Below are positions 1-8,759 of a DNA stretch of 64,000 bases, one piece after another. The stretch is from Pseudomonadota bacterium. Its GTDB lineage: Bacteria; Pseudomonadota; Alphaproteobacteria; Rhizobiales; Hyphomicrobiaceae. The DNA is taken from assembly GCA_023423275.1 (NCBI GenBank), contig JAFAFW010000053.1:1-64000 (forward strand), read 5' to 3'. Below the pieces are notes generated by a model. The model saw nothing but the letters and a program-made list of their open reading frames with translations. It was not told the origin of the DNA and searched no databases. Made by a program: the position numbers and the translations under genes. Each line of letters begins with the position of its first letter. Position 1 is the first letter of the stretch.

Positions 1-1461
1 TCCAAACTCCGCCAGCGTCGCCTTGCGCCGGTAGTCGCCACGGAACATGCCGCCGATCTGGGGCACGGTGACGTGGCTTTCGTCGGTGAACACGATGGCG
101 TTGTCGGGCAGATATTCGAACAGCGTCGGCGGCGGATCGCCAGGATTGCGGCCCGTCAAATAGCGCGAATAGTTTTCGATGCCGGCGCAGGAGCCGGTCG
201 CCTCCATCATTTCCATGTCGAAGGTCGTGCGCTGCTCGAGGCGCTGGGCTTCGAGAAGCTTGCCGGCGGCATAGAGCTCTTCAAGACGCTGCTTCAGCTC
301 TTTTTTGATCGACTTGATCGCCTGCTGCAGCGTCGGCTTCGGCGTGACGTAGTGCGAATTGGCGTAGATCTTGACCAGCTTCAGCTCGTCGGTCTTGTGG
401 CCGGTCAGCGGATCGAACTCGGTGATGCTCTCCACCTCGTCGCCGAACAGCGAGAAACGCCAGGCGCGATCCTCCAAGTGGGCTGGAAACAGTTCCACTG
501 TGTCGCCGCGCACGCGGAACGAGCCACGCACGAACGCCTGATCGTTGCGGCGGTAGTGCAGAGCCACGAGATCGGCGAGGAGCTGGCGCTGGTCGAGGCG
601 CTCGCCGGTCTTCACCGTGAACGTCATCGCCGTGTAGGTCTCGACCGAACCGATACCGTAGATGCACGACACCGACGCGACGATGATGACGTCATCGCGT
701 TCCAGCAGCGCACGCGTCGCGGCGTGGCGCATCCGGTCGATCTGCTCGTTGATCGAGCTTTCCTTCTCGATGTACGTGTCCGTGCGCGGGACGTAGGCTT
801 CCGGCTGGTAGTAGTCGTAGTAGCTGACGAAGTATTCGACCGCGTTATCCGGGAAGAAGCTTTTGAACTCGCCGTAGAGCTGGGCGGCCAGCGTCTTGTT
901 CGGCGCCAGGATCAATGCCGGACGCTGCGTCTGTGCGATGACATTGGCCATCGTGAAGGTCTTGCCCGAGCCGGTGACGCCAAGCAGCACCTGATCGCGC
1001 TCGACCTGATTCACGCCATCCACCAGTTCAGTGATGGCCTGCGGCTGGTCGCCCTTGGGCTCGAACTCCGAAACGAGGCTGAATGCGATGCCGCCTTCCG
1101 ACTTCTCCGGCCGTGGCGGACGGTGCGGCATGAACATCGGCATGCCGCCCGACACCAGCGGATGGCTGGCGATCATCGGCTCTCGTGAGAGCAACGCCTT
1201 GGCACTTTCGGAGCGCTGATCGGGCCGCGCCAGCAGGGCGTCCAGCACCGCGGACGGCGACTCGCTGCGCTCCATCGGCCGTCCGGCCATCCGCAAAGCG
1301 GGCAATGTCGACTTCGTATCGGGCAGAAATGGAGCCTGTGGCGCCTCCCCAAACCCCGGCGTTCCGGCAGCAGTCTCCTGCGGCGGCGGCGTGGGTTTAC
1401 CGGACCGACCGCGCGACGGGCGCGGCTTCGGCGTTGTTGCAGACTTGGGAGGACGCGGCAT
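1..1461 (-). CDS. uvrB: Excinuclease ABC subunit UvrB (3' part missing)
   Basis: UvrB is the helicase-like damage-verification subunit of UvrABC nucleotide excision repair in the cytoplasm. The frame stays open for 487 codons and runs off the window edge. It shows the P-loop GVTGSGKT at residues 161-168, the motif APNKTLAAQLYGEF, the beta-hairpin region with YYDYYQPEAYVP, and DESHVT near the cut end. The last part of the helicase core and the UVR domain lie outside the window. About 120 residues precede the point where E. coli UvrB begins; they are basic and proline-rich, so a low-complexity N-terminal extension is present unless translation starts later. The ATG at 1461 is the first of the open frame. 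A LexA-like box lies about 100 bases upstream. Confidence 0.96.
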   Translation of the reverse strand, partial: MPRPPKSATTPKPRPSRGRSGKPTPPPQETAAGTPGFGEAPQAPFLPDTKSTLPALRMAGRPMERSESPSAVLDALLARPDQRSESAKALLSREPMIASHPLVSGGMPMFMPHRPPRPEKSEGGIAFSLVSEFEPKGDQPQAITELVDGVNQVERDQVLLGVTGSGKTFTMANVIAQTQRPALILAPNKTLAAQLYGEFKSFFPDNAVEYFVSYYDYYQPEAYVPRTDTYIEKESSINEQIDRMRHAATRALLERDDVIIVASVSCIYGIGSVETYTAMTFTVKTGERLDQRQLLADLVALHYRRNDQAFVRGSFRVRGDTVELFPAHLEDRAWRFSLFGDEVESITEFDPLTGHKTDELKLVKIYANSHYVTPKPTLQQAIKSIKKELKQRLEELYAAGKLLEAQRLEQRTTFDMEMMEATGSCAGIENYSRYLTGRNPGDPPPTLFEYLPDNAIVFTDESHVTVPQIGGMFRGDYRRKATLAEFG

Positions 1462-1559
1462 GCCGCGAATATGGCCCGGCGACGCGGCAGGCTCAAGGCG
1501 TTGCTGACGTCGCGCCTTACCTCTTGCGCTTGCCTGTTGCTCGGAGTTGAATGCCGCGT

Positions 1560-1574
1560 GTTCTCAACAGGTTG
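1560..1574. promoter_or_regulatory. Candidate LexA (SOS) box upstream of uvrB
   Basis: GTTC at 1560-1563, seven bases, then GTTG at 1571-1574. This matches the alphaproteobacterial LexA consensus GTTC-N7-GTTC at seven of eight positions. It sits about 100 bases upstream of the uvrB ATG and just before the divergent small exported-protein gene. uvrB is a common SOS gene, and recA in this window has a similar one-mismatch box. No core promoter was defined here. Confidence 0.5.
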
Positions 1575-1590
1575 TAGAAAGTCCCATCGC

Positions 1591-2028
1591 ATGACAGCTC
1601 GTTCTGCTGCCGTCTCCTGCCTCGCGCTCGCCGCCGCTGCGCTTATTGCTTCGCCGGTTGCGTCCCGGGCCGAGGGCTTGCCCAGCGCCCTGAGCTGCAA
1701 GTTCGAGAAGGGCACGAGCATCGCGTATGAAGCCGGGGCTTATGACGCTTCTTCAGCTCAGCCCTTGACGTTCGATATCAGCGCGATCGACCTGGATAAG
1801 CAGCTTGCGGTGCTCGAAACCAGCGGCGGCAAGGGCGCGCTGCGGATCGTCCGCGCCGTCAATGCCAACCACTTCCTGGAGGTGGTCAACGAAGGCTTTC
1901 TCAACCTGACCACGATCTACGACGAAGACCAAAAGCGGAAAACCTTCCCTGCCGTGCACTCTCGTCATGTGGGGCTATTCGGCGAACCGGTCGTCGCTCA
2001 GTACTATGGATTCTGCACGGCCAAATAA
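1591..2028 (+). CDS. Small exported protein of unknown function
   Basis: Unrecognised protein of 145 residues. The first 27 or so residues form a typical Sec signal peptide: a short basic start, a hydrophobic run rich in Ala, and a cleavage-like site after SRA. The mature part is about 118 residues, with one cysteine near its start (ALSCKF) and one at the end (FCTAK), which could form a disulfide in the periplasm. The open frame extends to 1471, but the ATG at 1591 gives the clean signal peptide, so I chose it. It is divergent from uvrB and 35 bases ahead of the carboxylase gene. Confidence 0.7.
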   Translation: MTARSAAVSCLALAAAALIASPVASRAEGLPSALSCKFEKGTSIAYEAGAYDASSAQPLTFDISAIDLDKQLAVLETSGGKGALRIVRAVNANHFLEVVNEGFLNLTTIYDEDQKRKTFPAVHSRHVGLFGEPVVAQYYGFCTAK

Positions 2029-2063
2029 AACGGCAACGGGCCGCTGCGACAGGGACGGAGCCC

Positions 2064-4019
2064 ATGCTGAAAAAAATCCTGATCGCAAACCGGGGGGAAA
2101 TCGCGCTGCGAATCATCCGCACGGCGCGGCGCATGGGCATCGGGACGGTTGCCGTCGCCTCCGAGCCCGACCTGGACATGCCGTTCGCGCACGCCGCCGA
2201 CGAGTTCGTGTCGATCGGCCCCGGTCCGGCGACCGAGAGCTACCTCGTCATCGACAAGATTATCGCAGCCGCGAAACAAACGGGCGCGGACGCGATTCAT
2301 CCGGGTTACGGCTTTCTGTCGGAGAACGCGGATTTTGCCGATGCCGTCGCGGCGGCCGGAATTGCCTTCATCGGCCCGACCGGAGATGCCATGCGTCAGC
2401 TCGGCGGCAAGGCCGCAGCGAAGGCCATCGCCGTCAAGGCTGGTGTGCCGGTCGTACCCGGCTACCAGGACGCCGCGCAGGATCTGGAGACGCTCGCGGA
2501 GGCGGCGCGCGGCATCGGCTATCCGGTGATGATCAAGGCGGTCGCAGGCGGCGGTGGGCGTGGCATGCGGCTCGTGGAACGTGAGGAGGATTTCGCCCCG
2601 GCTCTGGCGAGTGCCCAGCGCGAGGCGCAGTCGGCATTCGGGGATGCGCGGATCCTGATCGAGAAGGTGGTCGTCGCGCCCCGCCATGTCGAAGTGCAGG
2701 TGTTCGGCGATGCGCACGGCAACGTCGTTCACCTGTTCGAGCGCGACTGCACCCTGCAGCGCCGCAACCAGAAAGTGAACGAGGAAGCCCCCGCGCCGGG
2801 CATGTCCTCGCAATTGCGTGCCAAGATGACAGCCGCAGCGGTGAAATTGGCCAAGTCGGTCGGCTATCGCGGTGCGGGCACGGTGGAATTCCTGGTCGAG
2901 GGCGGCAGCCTGTCAGCCGGCGCGCCCTGGTATTTCATCGAGATGAACACCCGGCTGCAGGTCGAACATCCCGTGACGGAAGCCATCACCGGGCTCGATC
3001 TGGTTGAGTGGCAATTGCGCGTGGCCGCAGGAGAACCGCTGCCGCTCAAGCAATCGGCTATCGCCTGCCATGGGCATGCAATCGAAGCGAGACTGTGCGC
3101 GGAGGATGCCGCACGCGGATTCATACCCTCCATCGGCCGGATTGCAGCGTTCGACGTGCCTGGGACGAACGGCCTGCGCGTCGACGCGGGAATCGAGACC
3201 GGCTCGGTGATCTCACCGTTCTACGACTCGATGATCGCCAAACTGATCACACACGCATCCGATCGCGAGACCGCCATCACAATCCTGCTTCGTGCGCTGG
3301 AAGCGTCAACGGTCGCGGGCGTCAAAACCAACGCTGCATTCTTGCATGGGCTCCTCGATCATCCTGCTTTCAGGGCGGGAACGATTGATACAGGCTTCAT
3401 AGGCCGCGAGATCAATCGCCTTACCGCGCAAAAGCCGGAGGACGCGGCTGTGGCCGCCGGCGCGGCCTATATGGTCGCTCAACGGCAGGCCGAACTCGAC
3501 GCGCGCGCGGGCACATCCGGCGATGACTGCCCGTGGAACGCGCGGGATGCCTTCCAGCTTGGAGCCCCTCGCACGCAATCGATGACTGTTCTGGTCGATG
3601 GCGCGGAGCGATCCGTCGATCTCTCATGGCGACATGGTTGTCTGGAGATTACCGCCGGCCACGGATCATCGTCACAAGAGAGCGCGCAGTCCCCAACAGT
3701 GGTGTCCGCCGACGGGCGCACCTTCGTCATTCACGAGTTGAGGCACATCGAGATGTCGTGGCCGGTTCGCGACGCATCGGACACGGCCGATGGCGACGGC
3801 GGTGCCTCCATCCGTGCCCCGATCAACGGTCGCATCACGAAGGTGTTCGTGTCCCAAGGTGAGACGATCGACAAGGGTCAACCGGTGGCCACCATCGAAG
3901 CCATGAAGATGGAGCACATTCTCTCTGCACCGCGTCCGGGAACCGTCGCCAGGTTGGACGCTTATGAAGGTCAGCAAGTCGCGGAAGGGACCATGATCGC
4001 GGCCCTGGCGGAGGATTGA
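2064..4019 (+). CDS. Biotin-containing acyl-CoA carboxylase alpha subunit (methylcrotonyl-CoA carboxylase type)
   Basis: This biotin carboxylase/BCCP polypeptide carboxylates its own biotin with ATP and bicarbonate for transfer to an acyl-CoA on a partner beta subunit. At 651 residues it has the size of methylcrotonyl-CoA or propionyl-CoA carboxylase alpha chains. The biotin carboxylase domain fills about residues 1-445, with the start LKKILIANRGEIA, an ATP-grasp glycine loop GGGGRGM, the block RDCTLQRRNQK, and EMNTRLQVEHPVTE. The C-terminal biotinyl domain carries EAMKMEH at about residue 617, whose second Lys is the biotin site. No carboxyltransferase beta gene is adjacent, so the substrate cannot be fixed; the methylcrotonyl type is the best guess. 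The next gene starts one base after its stop. Confidence 0.88.
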   Translation: MLKKILIANRGEIALRIIRTARRMGIGTVAVASEPDLDMPFAHAADEFVSIGPGPATESYLVIDKIIAAAKQTGADAIHPGYGFLSENADFADAVAAAGIAFIGPTGDAMRQLGGKAAAKAIAVKAGVPVVPGYQDAAQDLETLAEAARGIGYPVMIKAVAGGGGRGMRLVEREEDFAPALASAQREAQSAFGDARILIEKVVVAPRHVEVQVFGDAHGNVVHLFERDCTLQRRNQKVNEEAPAPGMSSQLRAKMTAAAVKLAKSVGYRGAGTVEFLVEGGSLSAGAPWYFIEMNTRLQVEHPVTEAITGLDLVEWQLRVAAGEPLPLKQSAIACHGHAIEARLCAEDAARGFIPSIGRIAAFDVPGTNGLRVDAGIETGSVISPFYDSMIAKLITHASDRETAITILLRALEASTVAGVKTNAAFLHGLLDHPAFRAGTIDTGFIGREINRLTAQKPEDAAVAAGAAYMVAQRQAELDARAGTSGDDCPWNARDAFQLGAPRTQSMTVLVDGAERSVDLSWRHGCLEITAGHGSSSQESAQSPTVVSADGRTFVIHELRHIEMSWPVRDASDTADGDGGASIRAPINGRITKVFVSQGETIDKGQPVATIEAMKMEHILSAPRPGTVARLDAYEGQQVAEGTMIAALAED

Positions 4020-4020
4020 C

Positions 4021-5007
4021 ATGAACCTCATCACCGATATCCCTGGCTTGCGGGTCGGCAACGCCCACGACGCGCGCGCCATCAGTGGTGTGACGGCTGT
4101 CATCTTCGACAAGTCCAACGTCGCATCGGGTGTCACGCGCGGTGGCGCTCCGGGCAGCCGCGATACCACCCTGCTCGATCCTGAAATGACCGTGCAGAGC
4201 CTCGACGCGGTCGTATTATCTGGCGGCTCGCTGTTCGGTCTGGATGCGGCAGGTGGCGTCGTGTCCTACCTGCGCGCTCAAGGGCGCGGCTTCCAGATCG
4301 GCGATATCAACGTGCCGATTGCATCCCAGGCCACCACGTTCGACCTACTCAACGGCGGCAACAAGAACTGGGGCCGCATGCCGCCGTTCTGGGATCTTGG
4401 ATGGCAGGCTGCGGAAGACGCCACTGGCGGAACCTTTCCTCTTGGCACGGCCGGCGGCGGATTTGGCGCCAGCACGGTGAGCTTCAAGGGCGGACTGGGG
4501 TCGGCAAGCGCCATAACGCCGTCCGGGTTCCGCGTCGCGGCGCTGACGGTGGTGAATGCCGTCGGTTCGGCAACCGTCGGCGATGGGCCGCATTTCTGGG
4601 CTGGCGCATGTGAGGTCGGCCGCGAGTTCGGCGGGCACGGCCTGCCCTCTCAAGTGCAACCCGATGCCCTCGTGAACAGGATCAAAGGTGGGGCTCCCCC
4701 CTCGACCACCATCTCGCTCGTCGCAACGGACGCCATCCTGACCAAGGCGGAAGCAAAGCGCTTCGCCATCATGGCCGACGACGGACTGGCGCGCGCCATC
4801 CGCCCTGCCCATGCCCCAATGGACGGCGATACGGTGATCGCGGTCGCAATGCTCGAGCGGCCGTTGCGCGATTCCAGTGTGGATCTGGCGGAGATCGGTC
4901 TTGCCGCCTCGGACTGTCTTGCGCGCGCCATCGCCCGCGGTGTCTACGAGGCACGTGTGCCGGATGGATGGAGCGGACCGCCAAGCTATCGGGATATTCA
5001 TCCTTGA
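4021..5007 (+). CDS. P1 (S58) family peptidase, DmpA/NylC-like
   Basis: Member of the self-cleaving Ntn-hydrolase-fold family that includes the aminopeptidase DmpA and the nylon hydrolase NylC. The N-terminal half has the family signature: IPGLRVGNAHD, GGAPGSRDT, LSGGSLFGLDAAGGV and a Gly-rich FPLGTAGGGFGAS segment. The region STTISLVATDA (residues 228-238) aligns with the autocleavage site of NylC-type enzymes, so one of Thr229/Thr230 is the likely nucleophile; the usual Asn before it is Ser here. Length 328 is normal. It is translationally close to the upstream carboxylase gene, which suggests co-transcription. Family assignment is firm; the substrate is not known. Confidence 0.87.
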   Translation: MNLITDIPGLRVGNAHDARAISGVTAVIFDKSNVASGVTRGGAPGSRDTTLLDPEMTVQSLDAVVLSGGSLFGLDAAGGVVSYLRAQGRGFQIGDINVPIASQATTFDLLNGGNKNWGRMPPFWDLGWQAAEDATGGTFPLGTAGGGFGASTVSFKGGLGSASAITPSGFRVAALTVVNAVGSATVGDGPHFWAGACEVGREFGGHGLPSQVQPDALVNRIKGGAPPSTTISLVATDAILTKAEAKRFAIMADDGLARAIRPAHAPMDGDTVIAVAMLERPLRDSSVDLAEIGLAASDCLARAIARGVYEARVPDGWSGPPSYRDIHP

Positions 5008-5195
5008 ACGCAACTCGCTGGCTGATCGCCGCCGGTCTTCTCGCTGTCCTCTCGGCGTTCCTCGCCTGGCAGGTGGTGCGCCAAAGCGAAGTCGAGCGTT
5101 GCCGCGAGGATGGAGGCGTCTGGGATGGTGCAAATTCCCGCTGCCTGCCGCAGCCCTCCGGCCCGATCCTGCAACGCGATCTCTACCGCTCTTGA
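5004..5195 (+). CDS. Small single-pass membrane protein, hypothetical
   Basis: Short protein with one N-terminal membrane helix (WLIAAGLLAVLSAFLAW) and a soluble tail containing two cysteines (ERCREDGG and NSRCLP). The spacing suggests a disulfide in the periplasm. I chose the TTG at 5004, which overlaps the peptidase stop codon in a TTGA arrangement and gives 63 residues. An ATG at 4968 in the same frame would give 75 residues with a longer overlap. Its 3' end overlaps the convergent DUF6522 gene by 13 bases. Function unknown. Confidence 0.5.
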   Translation: MNATRWLIAAGLLAVLSAFLAWQVVRQSEVERCREDGGVWDGANSRCLPQPSGPILQRDLYRS

Positions 5196-5476
5196 GAAGC
5201 CGGATTGGGAATTTTCGCCGCGCCCAGCTCGAAATCCTCGTTGACGGTGCCATCCGGCTCGATGATCACCCGCCATGCAGAGGCGCCATAGCGGAACGTC
5301 AGCCGCACGCGCCCCGTGTCGCTGCCGACACCGGTTTCCGAGATGCTGACCAGCCGCCCGGCCTGCATGGCCGCGCGCATATCGTCGGTCGTCAGCCCGA
5401 ACTTGTCTGCGAGCACGCTACCATCCACAATGTAGCTGCTCTCAACGAGTTCGAGCCAAGGTTGGGACAGACGCAT
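5183..5476 (-). CDS. DUF6522-like small protein
   Basis: Protein of 97 residues starting MRLSQPWLELVESSY. The segments DDMRAAMQAGRLVSISETGVG, DTGRVRLTFRYGASAWRV and a C-terminal VNEDFELG fit my recollection of the small DUF6522 family. No catalytic motif is visible and there is no signal peptide. The ATG at 5476 is only 8 bases after the stop of the D-amino-acid enzyme and has a GAAGG ribosome-binding site, so the two are probably co-transcribed. A longer frame to 5581 would run back into that enzyme gene and is unlikely. Role unknown. Confidence 0.62.
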   Translation of the reverse strand: MRLSQPWLELVESSYIVDGSVLADKFGLTTDDMRAAMQAGRLVSISETGVGSDTGRVRLTFRYGASAWRVIIEPDGTVNEDFELGAAKIPNPASQER

Positions 5477-5484
5477 CTCAGCCT

Positions 5485-6570
5485 TCAGATCAGCTTGCCC
5501 CGCGCCGCGACGGGCAAGACATCGACAACCTGGTTGCCTCGCACCACGATCATGCGGTCGACCATATTGACCACCACGCACACGTGGTTGGGTATCACGC
5601 GCAACACGTCACCAACCTGAGGCCGCTCATTGCAGGCACTCAGGTCAAGGAAGCCATGCTCCTCCGCGAAGCCTTTGATGCGCGCCTGCGGATGCTCGAG
5701 GATCAGTCCGTACCCCTCCACTCCGCTGCCCGGATCGGCAGTCAGCGTCTTGGAGCCGGCATCGAGGATGCCGCGCTCGGCGGCAGCGCGGCTCACCACC
5801 GTCGTGAACACCGTGAGTGCGCAATCTTCTTCCTCGGCCGCCCCCGCCGCGATCGTCGTGTGGTCGTTGAAGATGTAGGTCCCTGCGCGATGCTCGGTGG
5901 CTCCTTCCAACTTGCCGACGTTGACGAGGTTAGGAGTGCCGCCGGTCGAAATCAACGTATCGCGCAGTCCAGCCTCGCGAACACCCGCCCGGGCCTCATT
6001 GAAGAAACGCTGCGTCTGCGGCCAGGACGTTTCGGTGGGATAGAACATGAAGCCGGTGAACTCCAGGCCGGGCAGTCCGCCGATCAGCCGTGCCAGCTCG
6101 ATCGCCTCCTGAGGTGTCTCCACGCCAGCCCGCTTGCGTCCGGTATCGCACTCCACGACCACTTTCAGAGGCTGCTCAGCTATCGCGGCGGCCTCGGTCA
6201 GCCCCTTCACGACCGTCGGATTGTCGGCGGCGACCGTGACATCGGCGCGCTTCAGCAGGGCGCCCAGCCGGCCCATCTTTTCCGTGCCGAGCAGGTTGTA
6301 GCTGATGAGAACGTTATTGAGACCGCCATCGACCATCACCTCGGCCTCGCCGAGCTTCTGGCAGGTGATCCCCGCGGCGCCTGCATCCGCTTGCATCCGT
6401 GCAATGACCGGACTCTTGTGGGTTTTGATATGCGGGCGGTTGGCGACACCGGCGGCATCACAGATCGCCTGAACGCGGGCGATGTTCTTCTCGACACGAT
6501 CCAGATCGATCACGACGGCCGGGGTGCCGAACTCGCGGGCGACCTGTTCCTTCAGGCTCTCAATGGACAT
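5485..6570 (-). CDS. PLP-dependent D-threonine aldolase / D-serine dehydratase family enzyme (DSD1-like)
   Basis: Fold-type III PLP enzyme of 361 residues with an alanine-racemase-like N-terminal barrel and a C-terminal D-serine-dehydratase-like domain. The start FGTPAVVIDLDRVEKN is typical, and RPHIKTHKSP (about residues 45-54) holds the PLP lysine. FYPTETSW and STGGTPN follow. Near the end PNHVC supplies the His and Cys that bind zinc in D-serine dehydratases, which leans toward that activity rather than aldolase (aldolases usually have His-x-Asp). The enzyme would cleave D-threonine or D-serine in the cytoplasm. It precedes the DUF6522 gene by 8 bases. Confidence 0.85.
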   Translation of the reverse strand: MSIESLKEQVAREFGTPAVVIDLDRVEKNIARVQAICDAAGVANRPHIKTHKSPVIARMQADAGAAGITCQKLGEAEVMVDGGLNNVLISYNLLGTEKMGRLGALLKRADVTVAADNPTVVKGLTEAAAIAEQPLKVVVECDTGRKRAGVETPQEAIELARLIGGLPGLEFTGFMFYPTETSWPQTQRFFNEARAGVREAGLRDTLISTGGTPNLVNVGKLEGATEHRAGTYIFNDHTTIAAGAAEEEDCALTVFTTVVSRAAAERGILDAGSKTLTADPGSGVEGYGLILEHPQARIKGFAEEHGFLDLSACNERPQVGDVLRVIPNHVCVVVNMVDRMIVVRGNQVVDVLPVAARGKLI

Positions 6571-6632
6571 TTCTCAGCTCCTGGAGCGATTTGCCGCTAC
6601 GATAGCGCCAAGGTCGCCAGATCGCAAAATCT

Positions 6633-7442
6633 CTAACAGTGGCAGGATGACGCCTGGGTTGGTGGACAGGCTGGCGCGCGGCCAACCAGTTCGCCCGCGC
6701 GGCACCAGCAGACGTCAGGATGAGCCGCAGTTTCGGCAAACAGCTCGCGCAGGAATTGCCACGCCTGCGCATCATGAACGAGATGGTGCGTCAGAATGCC
6801 GACCGGGCTCCAATCGTTCTCCCGCGACCAAACCAGTTCTTGCGCCAGCTCCAAAGCCAGCCGCTCCGGATCACGGCCGCCACGCGTGCCGCGCCAGTCG
6901 ATGACGTCAACGTGCGTGTTGAGCTCCACGAGCGGGGCTTCGTCCGCAAACAGCGGTTTCCGTCCGAATGCCGACACGGCGCGGAAGCCGAGATCCGGAA
7001 GCAGCGCCGCAACCTCCGGCGCGATCCTGTTCCATGGCGGCACATAGATCGGTGTGATCCGGCTGGCGAACATCGCGCCGAGCCGCGCCGCCGCCTGCCC
7101 CAGTTCGGCCAGCGTGTCCTGCCTCGGGCGATGGACGGGAAATTCCTGCGATTTGCTACCCGCCGTCGCGTGGTTGATATGCGACCATCCGTGGACCGCG
7201 ACTTCGGAGGCTGGTGCGGCGTTGAGGTAATCGGCAAGGTCTTCGCGTACCTGTGCAGGAATGACGGCAATCAGTGGCGTGACCCCGACTTCCCCGCACA
7301 TCTCCATGAGTTGGACCAGCGCCGGCGTTACCGTGACGGCATCGTCATCGCGAAGCCAAAACCGCGCCCGTTGCCCTCGCGCGTGCCAGCGCGCCAACTC
7401 ATCGCGAACGGCCCTCCAATGCGCAGCGTTTGGACCGGTCAT
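6633..7442 (-). CDS. Polysaccharide deacetylase-like protein
   Basis: Protein of 269 residues with the layout of a divergent carbohydrate esterase 4 / polysaccharide deacetylase domain. RARFWLRDDDAV (about residues 26-37) gives the motif-1 aspartates. VAVHGWSHINH (about 81-91) gives the metal-binding histidines in an HxxxxH-like arrangement. IYVPPWNRI corresponds to the motif-3 RxPW block, and LTHHLVHD near the C-terminus gives the late histidines. There is no signal peptide, so it probably acts on a cytoplasmic precursor. Its start overlaps the stop of the glycosyltransferase gene by four bases (ATGA), so the two work as a pair in surface glycan or glycolipid synthesis. Confidence 0.8.
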   Translation of the reverse strand: MTGPNAAHWRAVRDELARWHARGQRARFWLRDDDAVTVTPALVQLMEMCGEVGVTPLIAVIPAQVREDLADYLNAAPASEVAVHGWSHINHATAGSKSQEFPVHRPRQDTLAELGQAAARLGAMFASRITPIYVPPWNRIAPEVAALLPDLGFRAVSAFGRKPLFADEAPLVELNTHVDVIDWRGTRGGRDPERLALELAQELVWSRENDWSPVGILTHHLVHDAQAWQFLRELFAETAAHPDVCWCRAGELVGRAPACPPTQASSCHC

Positions 7443-8557
7443 GGCGCGGGCCGACCTGCGGGCCGTGGCAGCGAGGCCAGCACCGTATCGAGCCTGACGG
7501 CCGCGTCCGGAACTCCACGCTTCTCGCGCACGAAACGCGCGGCTTGCGCCCCCATCCCTGCGCGCATATCCGGATCGGTCAGCAGGTTCCGGATTGCCGA
7601 GACGAACGCATCGATATCTCCGGCGGGTGTCAACCAGCCGCCCAACCCGTTCTCGACAACGGCGGGCACGCCGGCCGTGTCCTGCGCCACGACAGGCAAT
7701 CCCATCGCCTGCGCTTCCAGATACGACACGCCATAAGCTTCATCGACCCCCGGCCAGACGTACAGATCACACGCCTCCAGCTCCCCGGCGACGGTTTCGT
7801 CGTCCACCTTCCCCAGCCAGTCGATCCTGTCGGGCGGGATCACCGCGAACGCGGCCAGGACGTCGGCGCGCGCCGGTCCGTCGCCGATCACCGCCAGCCG
7901 CCACGGCTGGTCCAGCAGCAACTTCAGTGCCTCACTCAGCATCCGGTAACTGGCGAGCTTGTTGCCACGCCGCATCATGCCAATCGTGGCGATACGCGGT
8001 GCCGCGGTAGAGCGGCGCGCGCGCAGGACATGCGGCGCCGGATCGATGAACGGCGGTAGATCCACCAGCCGCCCGGGCACACCAAGCCGCTGCAGGCCTT
8101 CACGATCGATAGACGTGTAGCAGAAGTTCGCGGAAGCCTGCTGCAACCCTGTGATGACATCCGCCTGCCAGATCTGCCACGCATCCTTGTCGCGCTTCGG
8201 GGCATGCGAGGCCTCCGCCGTCACGTAGGGTATGCCGAATCGGGCGCTGATCTGCGGCCCGATCCAGTCCGGCGACTTATAATAGGGGTGATAGGTGAAC
8301 CAGCAATCCGGCGACCATTCGGTCGTGCTGGCCTCCCAGGAGGCAATCAGCCGCGCGGCTTCCCGATGCGCCTCGGCCTTGAGGGCGTGATAAAGGCCGT
8401 CATCGGGTGTAGCCGCGTAGGTGCGCAAGCGGCTGGCGACGCACACGTCATGCCCCGCGATGGACAGGGCCTTGACGAGGAGGCCCGCCATGAGCCGATC
8501 ACCCGACGGGGTCGGGTGATCAGCCGGTTTCAGCGGCGCATAGAACGCGACTCTCAT
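7439..8557 (-). CDS. Glycosyltransferase family 4
   Basis: GT-B fold glycosyltransferase of about 372 residues. The N-terminus MRVAFYAPLKPADHPTPSGD with a Gly-rich DRLMAGLL segment is the acceptor-side Rossmann domain. The C-terminal donor domain shows RIATIGMMRRGNK, AVIGDGPAR and, near the end, YVWPGVDEAYGVSYLEAQAMG, which is the usual EX7E-type motif of family 4. I chose the ATG at 8557, nine codons inside the longest frame (8584), because it gives the canonical start. It overlaps the deacetylase gene downstream by four bases. Sugar and acceptor are not known. Confidence 0.88.
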   Translation of the reverse strand: MRVAFYAPLKPADHPTPSGDRLMAGLLVKALSIAGHDVCVASRLRTYAATPDDGLYHALKAEAHREAARLIASWEASTTEWSPDCWFTYHPYYKSPDWIGPQISARFGIPYVTAEASHAPKRDKDAWQIWQADVITGLQQASANFCYTSIDREGLQRLGVPGRLVDLPPFIDPAPHVLRARRSTAAPRIATIGMMRRGNKLASYRMLSEALKLLLDQPWRLAVIGDGPARADVLAAFAVIPPDRIDWLGKVDDETVAGELEACDLYVWPGVDEAYGVSYLEAQAMGLPVVAQDTAGVPAVVENGLGGWLTPAGDIDAFVSAIRNLLTDPDMRAGMGAQAARFVREKRGVPDAAVRLDTVLASLPRPAGRPAP

Positions 8558-8759
8558 CGTCCGATTCGCTGCCCTCCGCGGCAACGCCCCAGCTTCGGTC
8601 TCATTTGAACGCTGCCGTTGGCGAGACCTTAACTCACCGGCAGCTCACAATGATTTTACGCTCGCGTCGATGAGTTGTTGATACCGGGGAATCCCCTGAC
8701 TTGTCGGCCTCGCATACGGTTACTACGTTCCGTCGTCGCCATCAGCTCAAGAGCTCCTA

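Noticed and set aside
1471..1590. Extension of the small exported protein upstream to 1471.
   Set aside because: The ATG at 1591 starts a clean signal peptide, and the upstream part would overlap the uvrB promoter area and the LexA-like box.
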